A stretch of DNA of 64,000 nt. Origin: Orobanche coerulescens (taxonomy: Eukaryota; Streptophyta; Magnoliopsida; Lamiales; Orobanchaceae). The stretch spans positions 64,592,001-64,656,000 of the forward strand of contig CM065817.1 in the NCBI GenBank assembly GCA_033398695.1, read 5' to 3'. Below are positions 46,450 to 58,363 of this stretch, one piece after another (position 1 is the first letter of the stretch; each line of letters starts with the position of its first letter). The notes beneath the pieces were generated by a model. The model saw only the letters and a list, made by a program, of their open reading frames with translations, was not told the origin of the DNA and made no database searches. A program made the position numbers and the translations under genes.

Positions 46450-47801
46450 TTGTTCATGATCGAGCGTTATTCTTTCAGTTTGGAAAGAGGAAACCGAGGA
46501 CGTGGCAGAGGGGGTAAAGGCTACAGAGCAGGCCGAAACCTAGAACCTCATGTTTATACGCGTACGGATGCCGAGATGGATCAGGATTCGGCCGGAGATG
46601 TGACTTATGAGACAGATTTCCCTTCAGAACGTCATACTCGAGGAGTCGATCAGATTGAGAGTGGACCCGTCGACCCTTTCTTGCTTATGAGGGGCATGAT
46701 GGCTCAGATGACTCAAATGACGCAGATGATGGAGGCCATGCAGACCTCAGTGGTTCGTGGTCCACCACAGCAGGGATCCCAAGTGCCGTTTTATGGACAG
46801 TCGAGGAGAGTGAGTCAGATTATCGGCGACATCTCTCGTCAGAGGCCGCCTATTTTTGAGGGTTTGTCGGAACCAGCTGATATTGTTAATTGGCTTGAAC
46901 ATTTTGATAAACTCTTCGACATGGTTCAGTGTCCGGAAGAGAGTAAGGTGGCAGTAGCAGATTACTATTTGAGTAAGGCGCTTATTCTTGGTGGCTTTCT
47001 GTAAAACCCACTGATCGTGATTGTGCTTGGAGTGAGTTTAAGACTCTCATGTTAGAGAGGTATTATCTGGCTCCACTTCGTGAAGCCAAGTTGTTAGATG
47101 TTTTGAACCCCGAATCCGTCGAGGACGAGGGTGTTATTGTTATTTCGGAGAAGTTTCAGGGACTCCTTCAGTTTGCTTCATCTGTTATCCGTACTGAGGC
47201 CGATAAGATCAAGTATTTTAGCAAGAGGCTGAACACACAGTTGAGGATGCAGTTGTTCAACCATAATTGCAATTCACTTGGTGAATTCATCGAGAAGGCT
47301 TTTGGAGCAGAGCTTTTGATCAAGGAGCTTGCTCGGAAGAACCCTTCAGTTTCTTCCAGTGAGAGGACTAGGATTCCAGTTTGTTCAGAGGGACATCGGG
47401 CTCCGACGTCGAAGAGGTCAACTTCTAGTCGTCTTCGTTCTGGGAAAGCATCTTCCTCTCAGGCGACGGGTTCGACAGTTGTTTGCTTTAACTGTGATAC
47501 AATAGGACATTGCAGTACTCGGTGCTCGATGCGGTCTATTGCTTGTTTTCTGTGTGGGAGGCAGGGACACCTTCAGAAATACTGCAGGAGTTCTAGTACC
47601 AGTAGGTCTCGAGAGGGCTCACGGGCCTCGAGATATTTTGTTACTCCAGTCCGTACTTCATCCAAGGGGTCCTATCGGGCTTCGGGAGCCAGAGGTATGG
47701 ACACTCGAGGAGGAGCGGCGAGCTCAGATTTGGATCTTCCTCGAGTCGATCAGATCGAGGAGTTCGATGACCTGGAGGATGTTGATTTTGGATACATTTG
47801 A
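46450..47801 (+). pseudogene. gag: H gag with two zinc knuckles, one frameshift
   Basis: The Arg/Gly-rich N-terminus (RGRGRGGKGY) is followed by a Met/Gln-rich helix, then a Retrotrans_gag-type core (RPPIFEGLSEPADIVNWLEHF). A one-base change near 46975-46980 shifts frame; the second frame carries the paired Trp of the core, an ERYYLAPLREAK block, and two knuckles, CFNCDTIGHCSTRC and CFLCGRQGHLQKYC (about 47485-47575). It stops at 47799 after an acidic tail. With a single frameshift it is much better preserved than D's gag. No pol follows. Confidence 0.88.
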
Positions 47802-48481
47802 GATGTAACCTTAATTTTTTTTTATACTTTATTTTTCGGATTGATGTTTAACTCGGTCTGTACTTTAGTATTGTGGTTGCGAACCATTTATGGTTGATCT
47901 ATCTTGTAATGATTGTATCTGAGAATCTTGAGATTTGAGGTCGTGTGATGTGTTTTTCCTTCCTTTTGGTGTTGTACCCGAGATTTTGTAATAATCTGGG
48001 TAATTGTTCATCTCAATTCGGGATGCCGAGTCGTGAGGACTTGGGCGTGCGGTTGATATGGTCCTGAGGACTATGTTTGTGTTGTCATTATTTTTGCGTG
48101 GCGTGAGTCAGTGTTTGCATGGACGTTCGATGCTGATGAGAACGGGGAAGTGTACACCGATGGTCGTAGGCATGTACAATGAGCGGCTCCCTCGGGATGT
48201 GTGCGCCGGTGTTACGAGTCTTGCGGGTGGTGCGACTTCCTGGATGGTCTCTGACGGAGGAGTCATGATTCGATTGATCTCGCACTTGGTTGAGTATTTT
48301 TATCACTTGTTTTTCGACGTGTTCAGGCAGAGGAGACGCGGGAACCCGTGGGGTTGGCCTGATTACTCAGACGGAGTTGCTCATATTGAGGGGTATTCCT
48401 GGATATGTTGTTTTCAGATCTTGATGGATAGTTCGTACCCCGTGTTTTTGCACCCTGAGTTTCGGGGACGAAACTCTTTTT
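47802..48481 (+). other. H: 3' noncoding region
   Basis: No pol remnant seen; the 141-codon open frame at 48058 has no recognisable domain. The inverted repeat GAGTTTCGGGGACGAAACTC lies at 48457-48476. Confidence 0.6.
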
Positions 48482-48493
48482 AAGGGGGGAGTA
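48482..48493 (+). promoter_or_regulatory. Polypurine tract of H
   Basis: AAGGGGGGAGTA directly precedes the 3' LTR start TGTAATATCCGG. Confidence 0.88.
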
Positions 48494-51400
48494 TGTAATA
48501 TCCGGGGATAATTTTTTTTCGTGTTACTGTTGAGTTGTACATATTCATTTGGAATTGTACAAGTGTTGATGTTTTGGACTGATACAATGTATATTGTATT
48601 GGAATATTTCGGGATCGAAATATTATACTTGTCATCGGGTTGGTTTCGTCGTTTGAATGTTGGTTGGAGAGTTTGGATTTTTGGCTAAGTTCATAGCCTT
48701 AGCGTACGCTACGGATGTAGCATTACATATGCTAGCGTGTTGCTATTACGTACGTTATGCCTGTAAGGTTACGTACGTAATGCTTGGTAGGTGGCAGGAA
48801 CCTTCCTCGTAGTCACTTTCGGCCGGTGGGTCCCGAGCATCTTCCGATCGGATCTCACTATTGCAGTCAACGGGCCCTTACATACGTTAAGAGGTGAGCT
48901 CTACGTACGTAATGCAGGTCTTGTTAACGTACGTAATAAGTTCTTGTTTACGTACGTTAAGGCCTCCGTATTTTAGTCGAGTTAGTTCTGGATTTTTCAT
49001 TACGTACGTTAATGTCATGGCATAGCGTACGTAATGTCTCTTACGTATGTTAACCATAGTGTATAACGTACGTAATGAGTTTGTCAGTCTATTTATGTTA
49101 GCTTCGTATTTAATTTCCTCATGAACTAAAACACAATTTCTCTCCCTAGAATCGTCCGTTTGGACTTGTTATTGATGTTTAGCACCTTCCAACTCGATCT
49201 TCATCATCCTAGCTTGGATTGAAGCTTGAAGTTGGAAGCTTGTTGGTGCTCCTTTGGTGTTTGGAGGCTTCTTCTTGTTCTTCTTCGGTAAGTTCCCTCA
49301 ATCTCTTGTTCTTCAAGTGATTTTCAAGTTTTTGTTGTTGTTTTCTCCGGGTATTGTTTGATTAATGGAGTATATCATGATTCTTCATGGTTTTGATAAA
49401 CTTTTGATGAAGAACATGATAGTATCACTTGAGTTGGATTATGTTCTTGATGTTTTAGATTGTTGGAGGTTTTTAATCATGTCTAGGAAGGATTATGTTA
49501 AGATTGTTATATGATTAACATAGCCTTGAGATGATTTTTGTTGTTGGTGGTGTTCTTGAAAGATTTTAACCATTTTAGTAAGGATTTATGATAATTTAAG
49601 GGGTGATTATCATAATTTGAAAATGGTTGAGTGAATCTTGTTGTTTAATCCGAATTCATGATGTATTGATGAAGGATTTTTGTTTGAACATCATGATTAT
49701 TGAGTTGATGATGTTCTTGGGGTGATAATGATAATATTGATAATATTATCATTGTAGGAGGATCAATTTGATGATATTGGTGATATTATCATTTTGAGAT
49801 GTTTGTTTTGATAATTGTTCTTAAGTGAATCTTGTTGAATGGATTTCACAAGTGTTAAGAACGTAATGATCATGTTAATTGATCATCGAGGTGTTGGAGG
49901 ATGTTGGAATTCATAGTTGAGAACTATGATATTCGTTCGTGCGGTGTGATCGATTCGTGTTTGAATCGGGCTTTGTCCTTGTCGTTGTTTTCTATTGATT
50001 TTGTGTTTTTGAATGAATCGTTTTCATTCAAGGTTGTTCGAGTGTTGTGATCGTCGGGAGGCACCGTTCGTCGTTTCGTGCCAGGACGTTGATTGTGGAA
50101 GGACTTTCTCGCCTTCGGTTTGAGGCAAGTTTTATACTTGTACTGGTCAATGAGATTAATGTTATCATATATGTGTATGAATGTATTGTATCATTTCGAG
50201 ACTTAGTCTCTTTGTGATTTGTTGATATTCGGGAATTGTTTGATGCAATACCCTTCGGTGATTATGCCAGATGTGATTGTTATTCGTTAACGGCCGGTTT
50301 AAGGCATTGAGATTCTTGTTGTCGATAGCCGGTTCGCGGCATCGATGTCGATTATTATTGTTGACGTGAATGTCGTTCTGAGGCATTGTTGAATCGTTAT
50401 TATTGAATTGGAACTGTCACTGTGATGTTGCATTGGCCGACTGAAGGCGTTTGATATATTCGTTTATTATATCTGTTTCGGTGGTCAGTTTAAGATGCCG
50501 GGACATCCACTCTACCGTATCATTCTGTATCGATTGACCGTTCTGAGGTAATCGATGTATTTACTTGGAATTATCGAAGATAATTCCCATCCGTTGTATC
50601 ATTGGCTATCGATTAACCGTTCTAAAGTAACTGATGTATTGAATTGGGACTGTCAAGGATAGTTTCCATCCGTTAAGTTGTTGTGATCGATTGGCCATTC
50701 CAAGGCAGTCGTGGTATTTGAATTGGGACCGCCGTGGACGGTGCCCATCCATGAGTTGTTGTTGTCGTGTTGGCCGACTCAAGGCAGCACGCTATTATTC
50801 TTGTGAATTTGGTAATCTTGGGATTGTTACTGTTGTGATTAATTATGTTTTGGAGGCTAGTCTCGGATAGTGCTCGATGGGTAAGCTTGGGGCTTGAACC
50901 TTCGCGGTTGGTTTCCCAACACCTACAGTTCAGTAGGTCACGGTCATGTTAATGATCTCATTATGGGTAAGCTTGGGGCTTGAACCTTAGCAGTTGGTTT
51001 CCCAACACCTACAGTTCAGTAGGTCACGGTCATGTTAATGATCTCATTATGGGTAAGCTTGGGGCTTGAACCTCCGCGGTTAGTTTCCCAACACCTACAG
51101 TTCAGTAGGTCACGGTCATGTTAATGATCTCATTATGGGTAAGCTTGGGGCTTGAACCTTCGTGGTTGGTTTCCCAACACCTACGATTGATGAGTCACGG
51201 TCATGTTAATGATCTCATTATGGGTAAGCTTGGGGCTTGAACCTTCGCGGTTGGTTTCCCAACACCTACAGTTCAGTAGGTCACGGTCATGTTAATGATC
51301 TCATTATGGGTAAGCTTGGGGCTTGAACCTTCGCGGTTGGTTTCCCAACACCTACATTCGATGGGTCACGGTCATGTTAATGATCTCATTATGGGTAAGC

Positions 51401-52456
51401 TTGGGGCTTGAACCTTCGCGGTTGGTTTCCCAACACCTACAGTTCAGTAGGTCACGGTCACTGGGTGATCTCATTATGTGTAAGTCTGGGGCTTGAACCC
51501 TCACGGTTGGTTTCCCAGCACCTGCAATTCAGCAGGTCACGGTCATTGGATGATCTCATTGTGATACGGCTTCGTGCCGTGGCTTCGGCCCTCACTATGA
51601 TACGGCTTCGTGCCGTGGCTTCGGCCCTCATTGATACAGCTTCGGACTGTTTTGGATTCGGGCCATTGTGGTGATTGACAGCTTCGGCTGAGTGACATTC
51701 AGGGTAGTATGATGATAAACAGCTTCAGGCTGTTCGGCTGTTAGGCCATTGTGATGTATCGGTATTCCTGTTGGAGCCTTCGGGCATTGTGATTCGTATC
51801 TATTTCAGTGTTTGGCTTGGGTTACCTTCGGGTGATGTATTGTTGTGCTTTGTATTGATGATTCGCCGTTGGGCACTTGTGTTCTAACCTGTTGAGCAGG
51901 TATTGATCGTATGCCGTGGGCATAGTATTCCACGAATGCTCGATTCTTACTTTGGTTTGTGAGCATCTCGTATTACCATTACTATACTATTCATTCTGCC
52001 CTTTGGATGCATATCATGTTGTACATGTATTTGATAATCAATATCTGGATGACTGACCCCGTGGGGGCGGAACATGTTTTCATGTTTTAGGTGTTTGCGA
52101 GGAGAGAGTTGAGACACAGGGGCATGACGGTGGCGACGAGGCATTCGAGCGATACTAGTCCGATATGTTTTGGTGTTCATGTCAGTCAGACAATTGGAGT
52201 ACTCCAGTTTTGTTCAGTCATTGTCATTTTGTATCATCCGAGCTAGGCTCGTGGATGTCGCTGTATTTTATTTAGGCCATGTAGGCCCACTGTTGTCATT
52301 GAAATTCCATATCGGAATATTATGTTGGATGTCAGTGTAGGAATTGTGATTCCCCTTTTGGTCAGTTTGTTGTATTTTAGTCATGTTCGCCTGGTGGATC
52401 TCCTGGTGTGGGATCCACGGCACTGTAATGACTCAATGGGATTTGGGGGTGTTACA
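48494..52456 (+). repeat. 3' LTR of H
   Basis: Matches 42111-45993. It has eight rather than seven copies of the 83-86 bp repeat (50879-51560), two of them internally deviant near 51183 and 51357. CGGAC follows at 52457. Confidence 0.92.
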
Positions 52457-52461
52457 CGGAC

Positions 52462-53892
52462 TTTCTTGAAGCGTATCTTAAAAATTATGTTATACTTCCG
52501 AGTATATTTTATTATTTTTTTGTTGTTTGCCTCGTATATTTATTCTCTTGCAGATTCTAAAAGGTGTTAGCTCAAGCAAAACTTTCATCAACAGGGAGTA
52601 TTCTACTTTTCTCCATTGCTTTTTTTTTCTATTTTTTTTAAACTGAGGACAGTTTTATTTTCAAGTTTGGGGGTGGTATGTTTTGGTGTGTTGGTCTTTT
52701 GGTGTGTTTTGATTATTTTGGTTATTTACCGTAAATTTTTTTAATATATATATATATATATACATATAGATAGATATATAGATAGATAGTATTTTGATTT
52801 ATGAGATTTCTAGATGTGGCCATAACACCAATAAGTTAGCTATATACAAGCTTCTAAAATCGTTTTAACCGGTAAAAAAATTGTATATTCCAAAATTTTT
52901 GAGCCTTAATCTCTCTTTCCAAGCCTTGTAGTTATCATATAAAATCGAGTCATTCGTTACCTTTAGAAAAGAAGAATTAGTCGGTTGATGAAAAATAGAA
53001 CTGAAATGTACTTAATTTGTGGAGTTTTTGATTTTTTCATGCTTAACTAATAAATGATTTCTGCAAAAATTCAATTCCCTAAAAAAAAGTCATTGGTGAA
53101 AGGAGTCTAGTTGAAAAGGTGTTGAGCAGCAACAGCTGCCTAATTTTGGGGGTCCTGAAATTTTGAAAAAAAATAAAGGACTAACCATTGTTGGTGCGTA
53201 GCTGCCGTCTCACACGAAATGGAAATTTTGTTGGTGAAAAGAGCTACACGTTAGCAAATAACGATGTGAAATCTATCACCTAAAAAAATGGAAATTGTGT
53301 CGGTGAAAAGAGCTACACGTTAGCAAATAACGGTGTGAAAGCTATCACCTAAAAAAAATGGAAATGGTGTTGGTGAAAAGAGCTACACGTTAACAAATAA
53401 CGGTGTGAAAGCTATCATTAAAAGGGATGTAGTTTATGAGCAGATTTGAATTAATTAGCGGCTGAATTTCAATACACTCAATTTTGTGAACAATCACAAT
53501 ATTTGATGACGCCGATGAAATTCTTCTTCATATTGAGTCGAAAAATAAACGAGTGATCGAGAGAACCCATTAAAGGGAGTCGTGTGTATCACGAGTGGAA
53601 AAGAAATAATCAACCTTTTGGGGGAAAACCTTGCATTTTGGAATTACAAAATAAAGCCGTGTTTTAACTTTAAAATCATTAGTAGATTTATTTTGAATCT
53701 TGATTCATTTCTATCTACTGTATAAAGCTGGTTGTTGTGTATTAATGACATTTTGATCTCCTTTTCCCTTTTTATATGATTATTTTTCTTAATTTATGTG
53801 TGTATTATTATTTTTGTGTCTTATTTTTATTTTTGGAGTGTGATTAATAAAGAGTCTTGCTCGGGACTAGCAAGAATTCAAGTTTAGGGGTG
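52462..53892 (+). other. G: 3' internal region, noncoding
   Basis: AT-rich. It contains AAGTTTGGGGGTGG at 52663-52676, a (TA)n/(GATA)n microsatellite at 52744-52790, three copies of a 69-70 bp repeat at 53219-53418, and AAGTTTAGGGGTG directly before the 3' LTR. No ORF with a recognisable domain. Confidence 0.7.
53219..53418. repeat. 69-70 bp tandem repeat, three copies, in G
   Basis: Units start ATGGAAATT(T/G) at 53219, 53288 and 53358. Each holds GGTGAAAAGAGCTACACGTTA and ends in an A-run before the next ATGG. Confidence 0.85.
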
Positions 53893-55347
53893 TGATAAGT
53901 GTCAGTTTTATATACTTATTCATGGTTTGTATCGATAAATTTCACCCATAATTGAGCTAGTCTACTCGTTTTTGTTTTTAATTAATTAGTTTTTAATAAT
54001 TTTATTTTTATCGGATGAAGATGTAAATCTAGTCTTAATCGGATTGAATTACCGATTTACTCAAGAAATAACATGTTTATAAAATATTCTCTTTGTTGAA
54101 TTTTTATGTATTCATGTTGTAGGGCTTTCCTAGACGAGTTCGGCAATCTTTCTGGATTCAAAATCAGAGTTATATATATCAAAAGTTATCATCCGAAGAA
54201 GATTTGGGGCAAAAATGCAAAGTCTAAGAAATTCTGGGCTGAAAATGAAGTCTGAAACTCCATACGGGCGTAACATCATAAAGTACGGGCGTAATTCACA
54301 AAGCAAAAAGCCGTAGCCATGTTACGGCCATAACTTCTCAATGTTACGGCCGTAACTCTTGGCAGATTATTGATCATTGCCTAATTTTTTATACTTTTGG
54401 TCTATTATTGAGGGGATGGCTAGCATTGATCCGATCTAATGTAATAATACTTGAGTTTTAGAGCTATTAGATGACTTTATGTGTATAAATAGACCCCTTA
54501 GATCCATCATTATTCATCACTCATCTTATATTTTTCCACTTTTTGTAATATTTTCTTTTTGTGTGAAGAACACACTTGTGTTCTTGAGTGACTCGTGTAA
54601 TAGTGGTATAACATATGTTGTTAAGGGAGTTTATTGCTTCTTTCTCCTATATCTACTAAGGGAGTTAGAATCAATTCTTTCTCTTTTTCAACTAATAATG
54701 ACCACTTAAGCTTGTATCATGTTTATTAAACCCTTCATGGGCTAAGTTACTTGAGTTGGGATTATAAACAAGCTTAGTCATGTTATTTAAGTTTGTATAA
54801 AGATCTATTATGAATTACTTATTATTGTGTGTGATTTTCATTGTTTTACCAATCTTTATTTATTTGGCCAATAAATGATGATATTTATGGTCTTCATATG
54901 TTTCGAAAAAAAATATGTTTGATTAGATCAAATGATCTTCACTCTAAGTTGTTCTAGGGGATAGAAATGTACCTCTATACCTTAGATGATTATTTGAGTT
55001 ATTTTCATAAAACCTAATGCTATGTATTGAAGCCAATAACGTAGAAATATAGTGGATTGATTCAATATATCAGGGGCGTTTTATAGTTCGAAAGAGAAAC
55101 CTTCTTTTTAAGGAAAATCGAATCTACACAACATAATAAGTAAATTCATCTTATGATCTCTTATACATCTTCTATAACTAATGATGAACTAAGTTTGTAA
55201 TCCCAACTATTTCATTTTATCTTTCATTAATCTATTATTAGTGCAATCTTTCATTTCCTTGAATATTAGAACTATTATTGCATTTTCTTTGCAATTGTCA
55301 AACCAAACTCTTAAATTGTGTGTTTCAATCAAATAAATCTATATAAC
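53893..55347 (+). repeat. G: 3' LTR, cut by element I
   Basis: It starts TGATAAGTGTCAG and follows the 5' LTR closely. TATAAATA lies at 54484-54491. It stops at 55347, where element I begins, lacking about the last 135 bp of the 5' LTR. Its part from 54158 is repeated at 60925-62114. Confidence 0.88.
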
Positions 55348-56670
55348 TGTTAGGCGTATTTTTATACGCTTATTTATCATTATTTCGTATTATTTTGGCG
55401 AGTAAAATTGCATAAATGAGCTTTTAATGTCTTATTCTTGTATGTTTGACAGGAGATTGTAGTCTGGAAGCTAAAACGAGGTAAAATGGGCGAAAACGGC
55501 GAATTTTGGCCATGGGCCGCGGCACAAGGTAAGTGGGCCGCTGCACAGGAAGGCACCCAGCGACCCCTGAGCAATCTGTACTCTGAGCCGCGGCACAGAT
55601 TTGGTGATCCGCGGCCCAGATGAATTAAAAGGCGCCCAGGCGTCCAGCTGAAGACCGTGTGCCGCGGCACAGATTAAGTGAGCCGCGGCACACAAGGCGG
55701 TTTTGGTGTGCTCCGCGCGGATTTTGGCCGTTTTGAAGCCAGTTCTCGACCTACTCACACGAACGCGATTTGGAGACTGTTGAGAGCTATAAATAAGGGT
55801 TTAAGACCCTAATTAATCATCTTGGAGGCTGGAGAAAAGGAGGATCACAGAAGATTATCGCAGACGAGAGAAGCGGAAGAGATCAAGGGCAGAGGGCGGA
55901 AGCCAGAAGAACGGAGGAATCCGAGCTCTTCATCTGCGTTTGATTATCATACTTTTATTTATTAATTCTATATTTTCATTATTTAGCATGTCAGGCTAAA
56001 ACTCTAATCTAGGATTTTGATGAAACCTACGTTTTGACGGATTTGCTTGAGATTATCTATTTAATTCCCTTTTTGTTGAGTTTTCCCAATCGTGTTTAAT
56101 GCTTTCAATTATCTGGCCAATAATTGTATTGTTTTAATCATTCAATTCGAATCGGGAGAGGAGAGTTGGTGAGGAACTATTGGTGAGGACCGTTTTATTT
56201 CGTGAGATAGGAATATACTCATAGGAACTACGTGGCCTTTTGGAGATTTTATGCTTTTTGCCTATTGACGAATTAATTCACCTAGGGATAGAGTGCGTTA
56301 TTCGCCTTTAGAAAAATCTATTGACCTCGGGAGAGGCGGTAGAGTATATTAGCAATCTTCGCCTTCAATAAATTGGGAAAATCATTAACTTCAGATAATC
56401 GAGAGTAAATTCGGATAAACCGAGGTGGATTCAGAATCCTAGACTTATTCATCATTTGATTGTCTTTCTTCAAGCGATCGTTTTTACTGTTTAGTCTTTT
56501 ATTAATTTTCTTTAGTAATTAATTGCTACCCAAAGTTCGATTGTTCAAATAAAACTGGGATACACAAAAATCGGTAGTTAGTGATTCAGTCCTCATGGGA
56601 ACGATACTCACACATAACTTTATTACTTGTATACGATAACGTGCACTTGCGTTCAAGAAAAATCGCAACA
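55348..56670 (+). repeat. 5' LTR of I
   Basis: It runs from TGTTAGGCG to CGCAACA. GCGTAT-TTTT-ATACGC (55354-55369) forms a perfect 6-bp stem at the very start. About six CCGCGG-centred words (55505-55690) lie upstream of TATAAATA at 55788-55795. Confidence 0.88.
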
Positions 56671-56676
56671 AGTTTT

Positions 56677-56694
56677 TGGCGCCGTTGCTGGGGA
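56677..56694 (+). promoter_or_regulatory. Primer binding site of I (tRNA-Asp type)
   Basis: TGGCGCCGTTGCTGGGGA, one base different from the site in G. Confidence 0.92.
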
Positions 56695-56821
56695 CTAAAA
56701 TTTTTGCTAATATCGATTTCAGTATTTCTAGTCTTAGTTTGAACGTTTTTATCTACTTATTTTCGTGTATTTAATTTTATTTATTTATTTGTTTTTCCTT
56801 TCAGGATCTTTCGCGTAGTGC

Positions 56822-58363
56822 ATGAGAAAATTTGGTAACGAAGGCCTACTACCTTTGGATACCGAACTCGAGCGCACTCTTCGAAGAAACAAGAAGGAGA
56901 AACGACAGTTACCAGCGAAAGTCAACATGACCGAAAATATCGAAATTCAAGGAGGAGATAACCATGTGCAGCAAGATCAACCGGCACTGGCTCTTCGAGA
57001 TTATGCTATGCCGCAAATTGATGCAAACTTTTCGGGGATTCGGCGTCCCACTATCCAGGCAAACAATTTCGAAATCAAGCCTGCTATTATTCAGATGGTG
57101 CAGGTGAGCCAATTATGTGGATTGCCGAACGATGACCCCAACGCACATATTGCTTCGTTTCTCGAGATTTGTGACACGTTCAAGAACAATGGTGTCACCG
57201 ACGATGCTATCCGATTACGGCTTTTCCCTTTCTCTTTGAGGGATAAAGCGAAATTTTGGCTGAATTCTTTACCGCCAGGCTCGATCACGACATGGGCAGA
57301 GTTAGCGCAAGCCTTCCTTGCTAAATTCTTCCCACCTTCTAAGACGGCGAGACTGAGAAACGAGATCACTACCTTTGGTCAGTATGATATGGAATCGCTC
57401 CACGAGGCATGGGAGCGATACAAAGATTTGTTACGGAGATGCCCACATCACGGCCTTCCGGACTGGCTTCAGATTCAGACGTTCTACAATGGATTGAGTG
57501 CCTCTACACGCACTCTCGTGGATGCAGCCGCCGATGGAGCTTTGATGGGAAAGACGATGGCTGAAGCACACTCGTTGTTGGAAGCTATGGCCGCTAATGC
57601 TTATCAATGGCCATCCGAACGAATAACGCCGAAGCGAGTTATGGAAATTTCGAGTAATGACCCGATATCTACATTGTCAGCCCAAGTAGCAGCATTAACA
57701 CAGCAGCTTCAAGCATTTTCGCATGCTCCTTCCCCCGTTACCATTGAGTCTTGCAATTGGTGCAACGGATCGCATCCTAGCGCGGAGTGCCAAGTCGGGA
57801 ACCCTTTCGAGCAACATCCGATGGAGCAAGCTCAATTCCTGGGAAACGGAAATCGACAAAATAATTCTTACCCCAGCACTTATAATCAAGGGTGGCGAAA
57901 TCACCAAAAATTTTCGTGGAGGAACGGGCAAGCTTTAAAACCTCCACAAGTTCAATTCGCGCAGCCCCCACAGCAGCCCCTTCAATCACCAAAGGTATCA
58001 TTGGAAGATGCTCTTGCTCAATTGGCGGCTAACACGAGCCAATTCATGGCTCGCACCGAAACGACCCTCCAAAATCATTCTACCTCCATCCGAAACCTAG
58101 AAACACAAATGGGGCAGATTGCTAACCTATTGTCCTCTCGGTATCAAGGTTCATTGCCCAGTGCAACCGAAATGAAACCCAAGGAAAACGTGCAAGCAAT
58201 CGAATTACGAAGTGGAAAGGAGTTGAAAGGGCACCCTATCAATAACAAAGAGCAGCCGATCAAGCAAAGTGAGAAGGAAAAGGATGAGGCGCCCAAGCCA
58301 AAGGAAGTATTGACTACTCAGCCCACTCCTCAAATCTCATTCCCACAGCGTTTCCAAAAGTAA
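56822..58363 (+). pseudogene. gag: I gag (Athila type)
   Basis: 513 open codons. The capsid-like Retrotrans_gag core is at about residues 95-230 (DPNAHIASFLEICDTF, FPFSLRDKAKFWL, FFPPSKTARLRNEI). A CNWCNGSHPSAEC element near residue 305 replaces a standard knuckle. The C-terminus is Gln-rich. TAA at 58361 ends it. The downstream pol is in the same frame, so this stop may be a late mutation in one long gag-pol frame, or the real Gag end. The order and length fit Athila. Confidence 0.85.

Larger units (their letters stand above)
42111..52456 (+). mobile_element. Element H: gag-only (TR-GAG-like) gypsy retrotransposon
   Basis: LTRs of 3.88 and 3.96 kb flank a 2.5-kb internal region with primer site, gag and polypurine tract, and no trace of protease, RT, RNase H or integrase. 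The LTR ends (TGTAATAT(T/C)CGGGG and GGTGTTACA) and the Gag style place it near the Tekay-like elements D and F. The LTRs look very similar, so it is probably young. It interrupts element G. Confidence 0.9.
38552..55347 (+). mobile_element. Element G: non-autonomous LTR element carrying virus-like and LOG-like genes
   Basis: The 5' LTR (38552-40178), tRNA-Asp primer site and 3' LTR (from 53893) frame the element. Without nested H, the internal part is about 3.4 kb. It has no gag or pol. It holds a 188-codon ORF (40418-40984) and a LONELY GUY-like pseudogene (41270-41899), then noncoding DNA with polypurine-like tracts AAGTTTGGGGGTGG (52663) and AAGTTTAGGGGTG (53880) of the Athila/Tat kind. 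It is inserted in E's integrase. The 3' LTR is cut at 55347 by element I. Confidence 0.8.

Noticed and set aside
48058..48483. 141-codon ORF after H gag
   Set aside because: No similarity recognised to protease or any pol part; it overlaps the inverted repeat and polypurine region, so likely chance.
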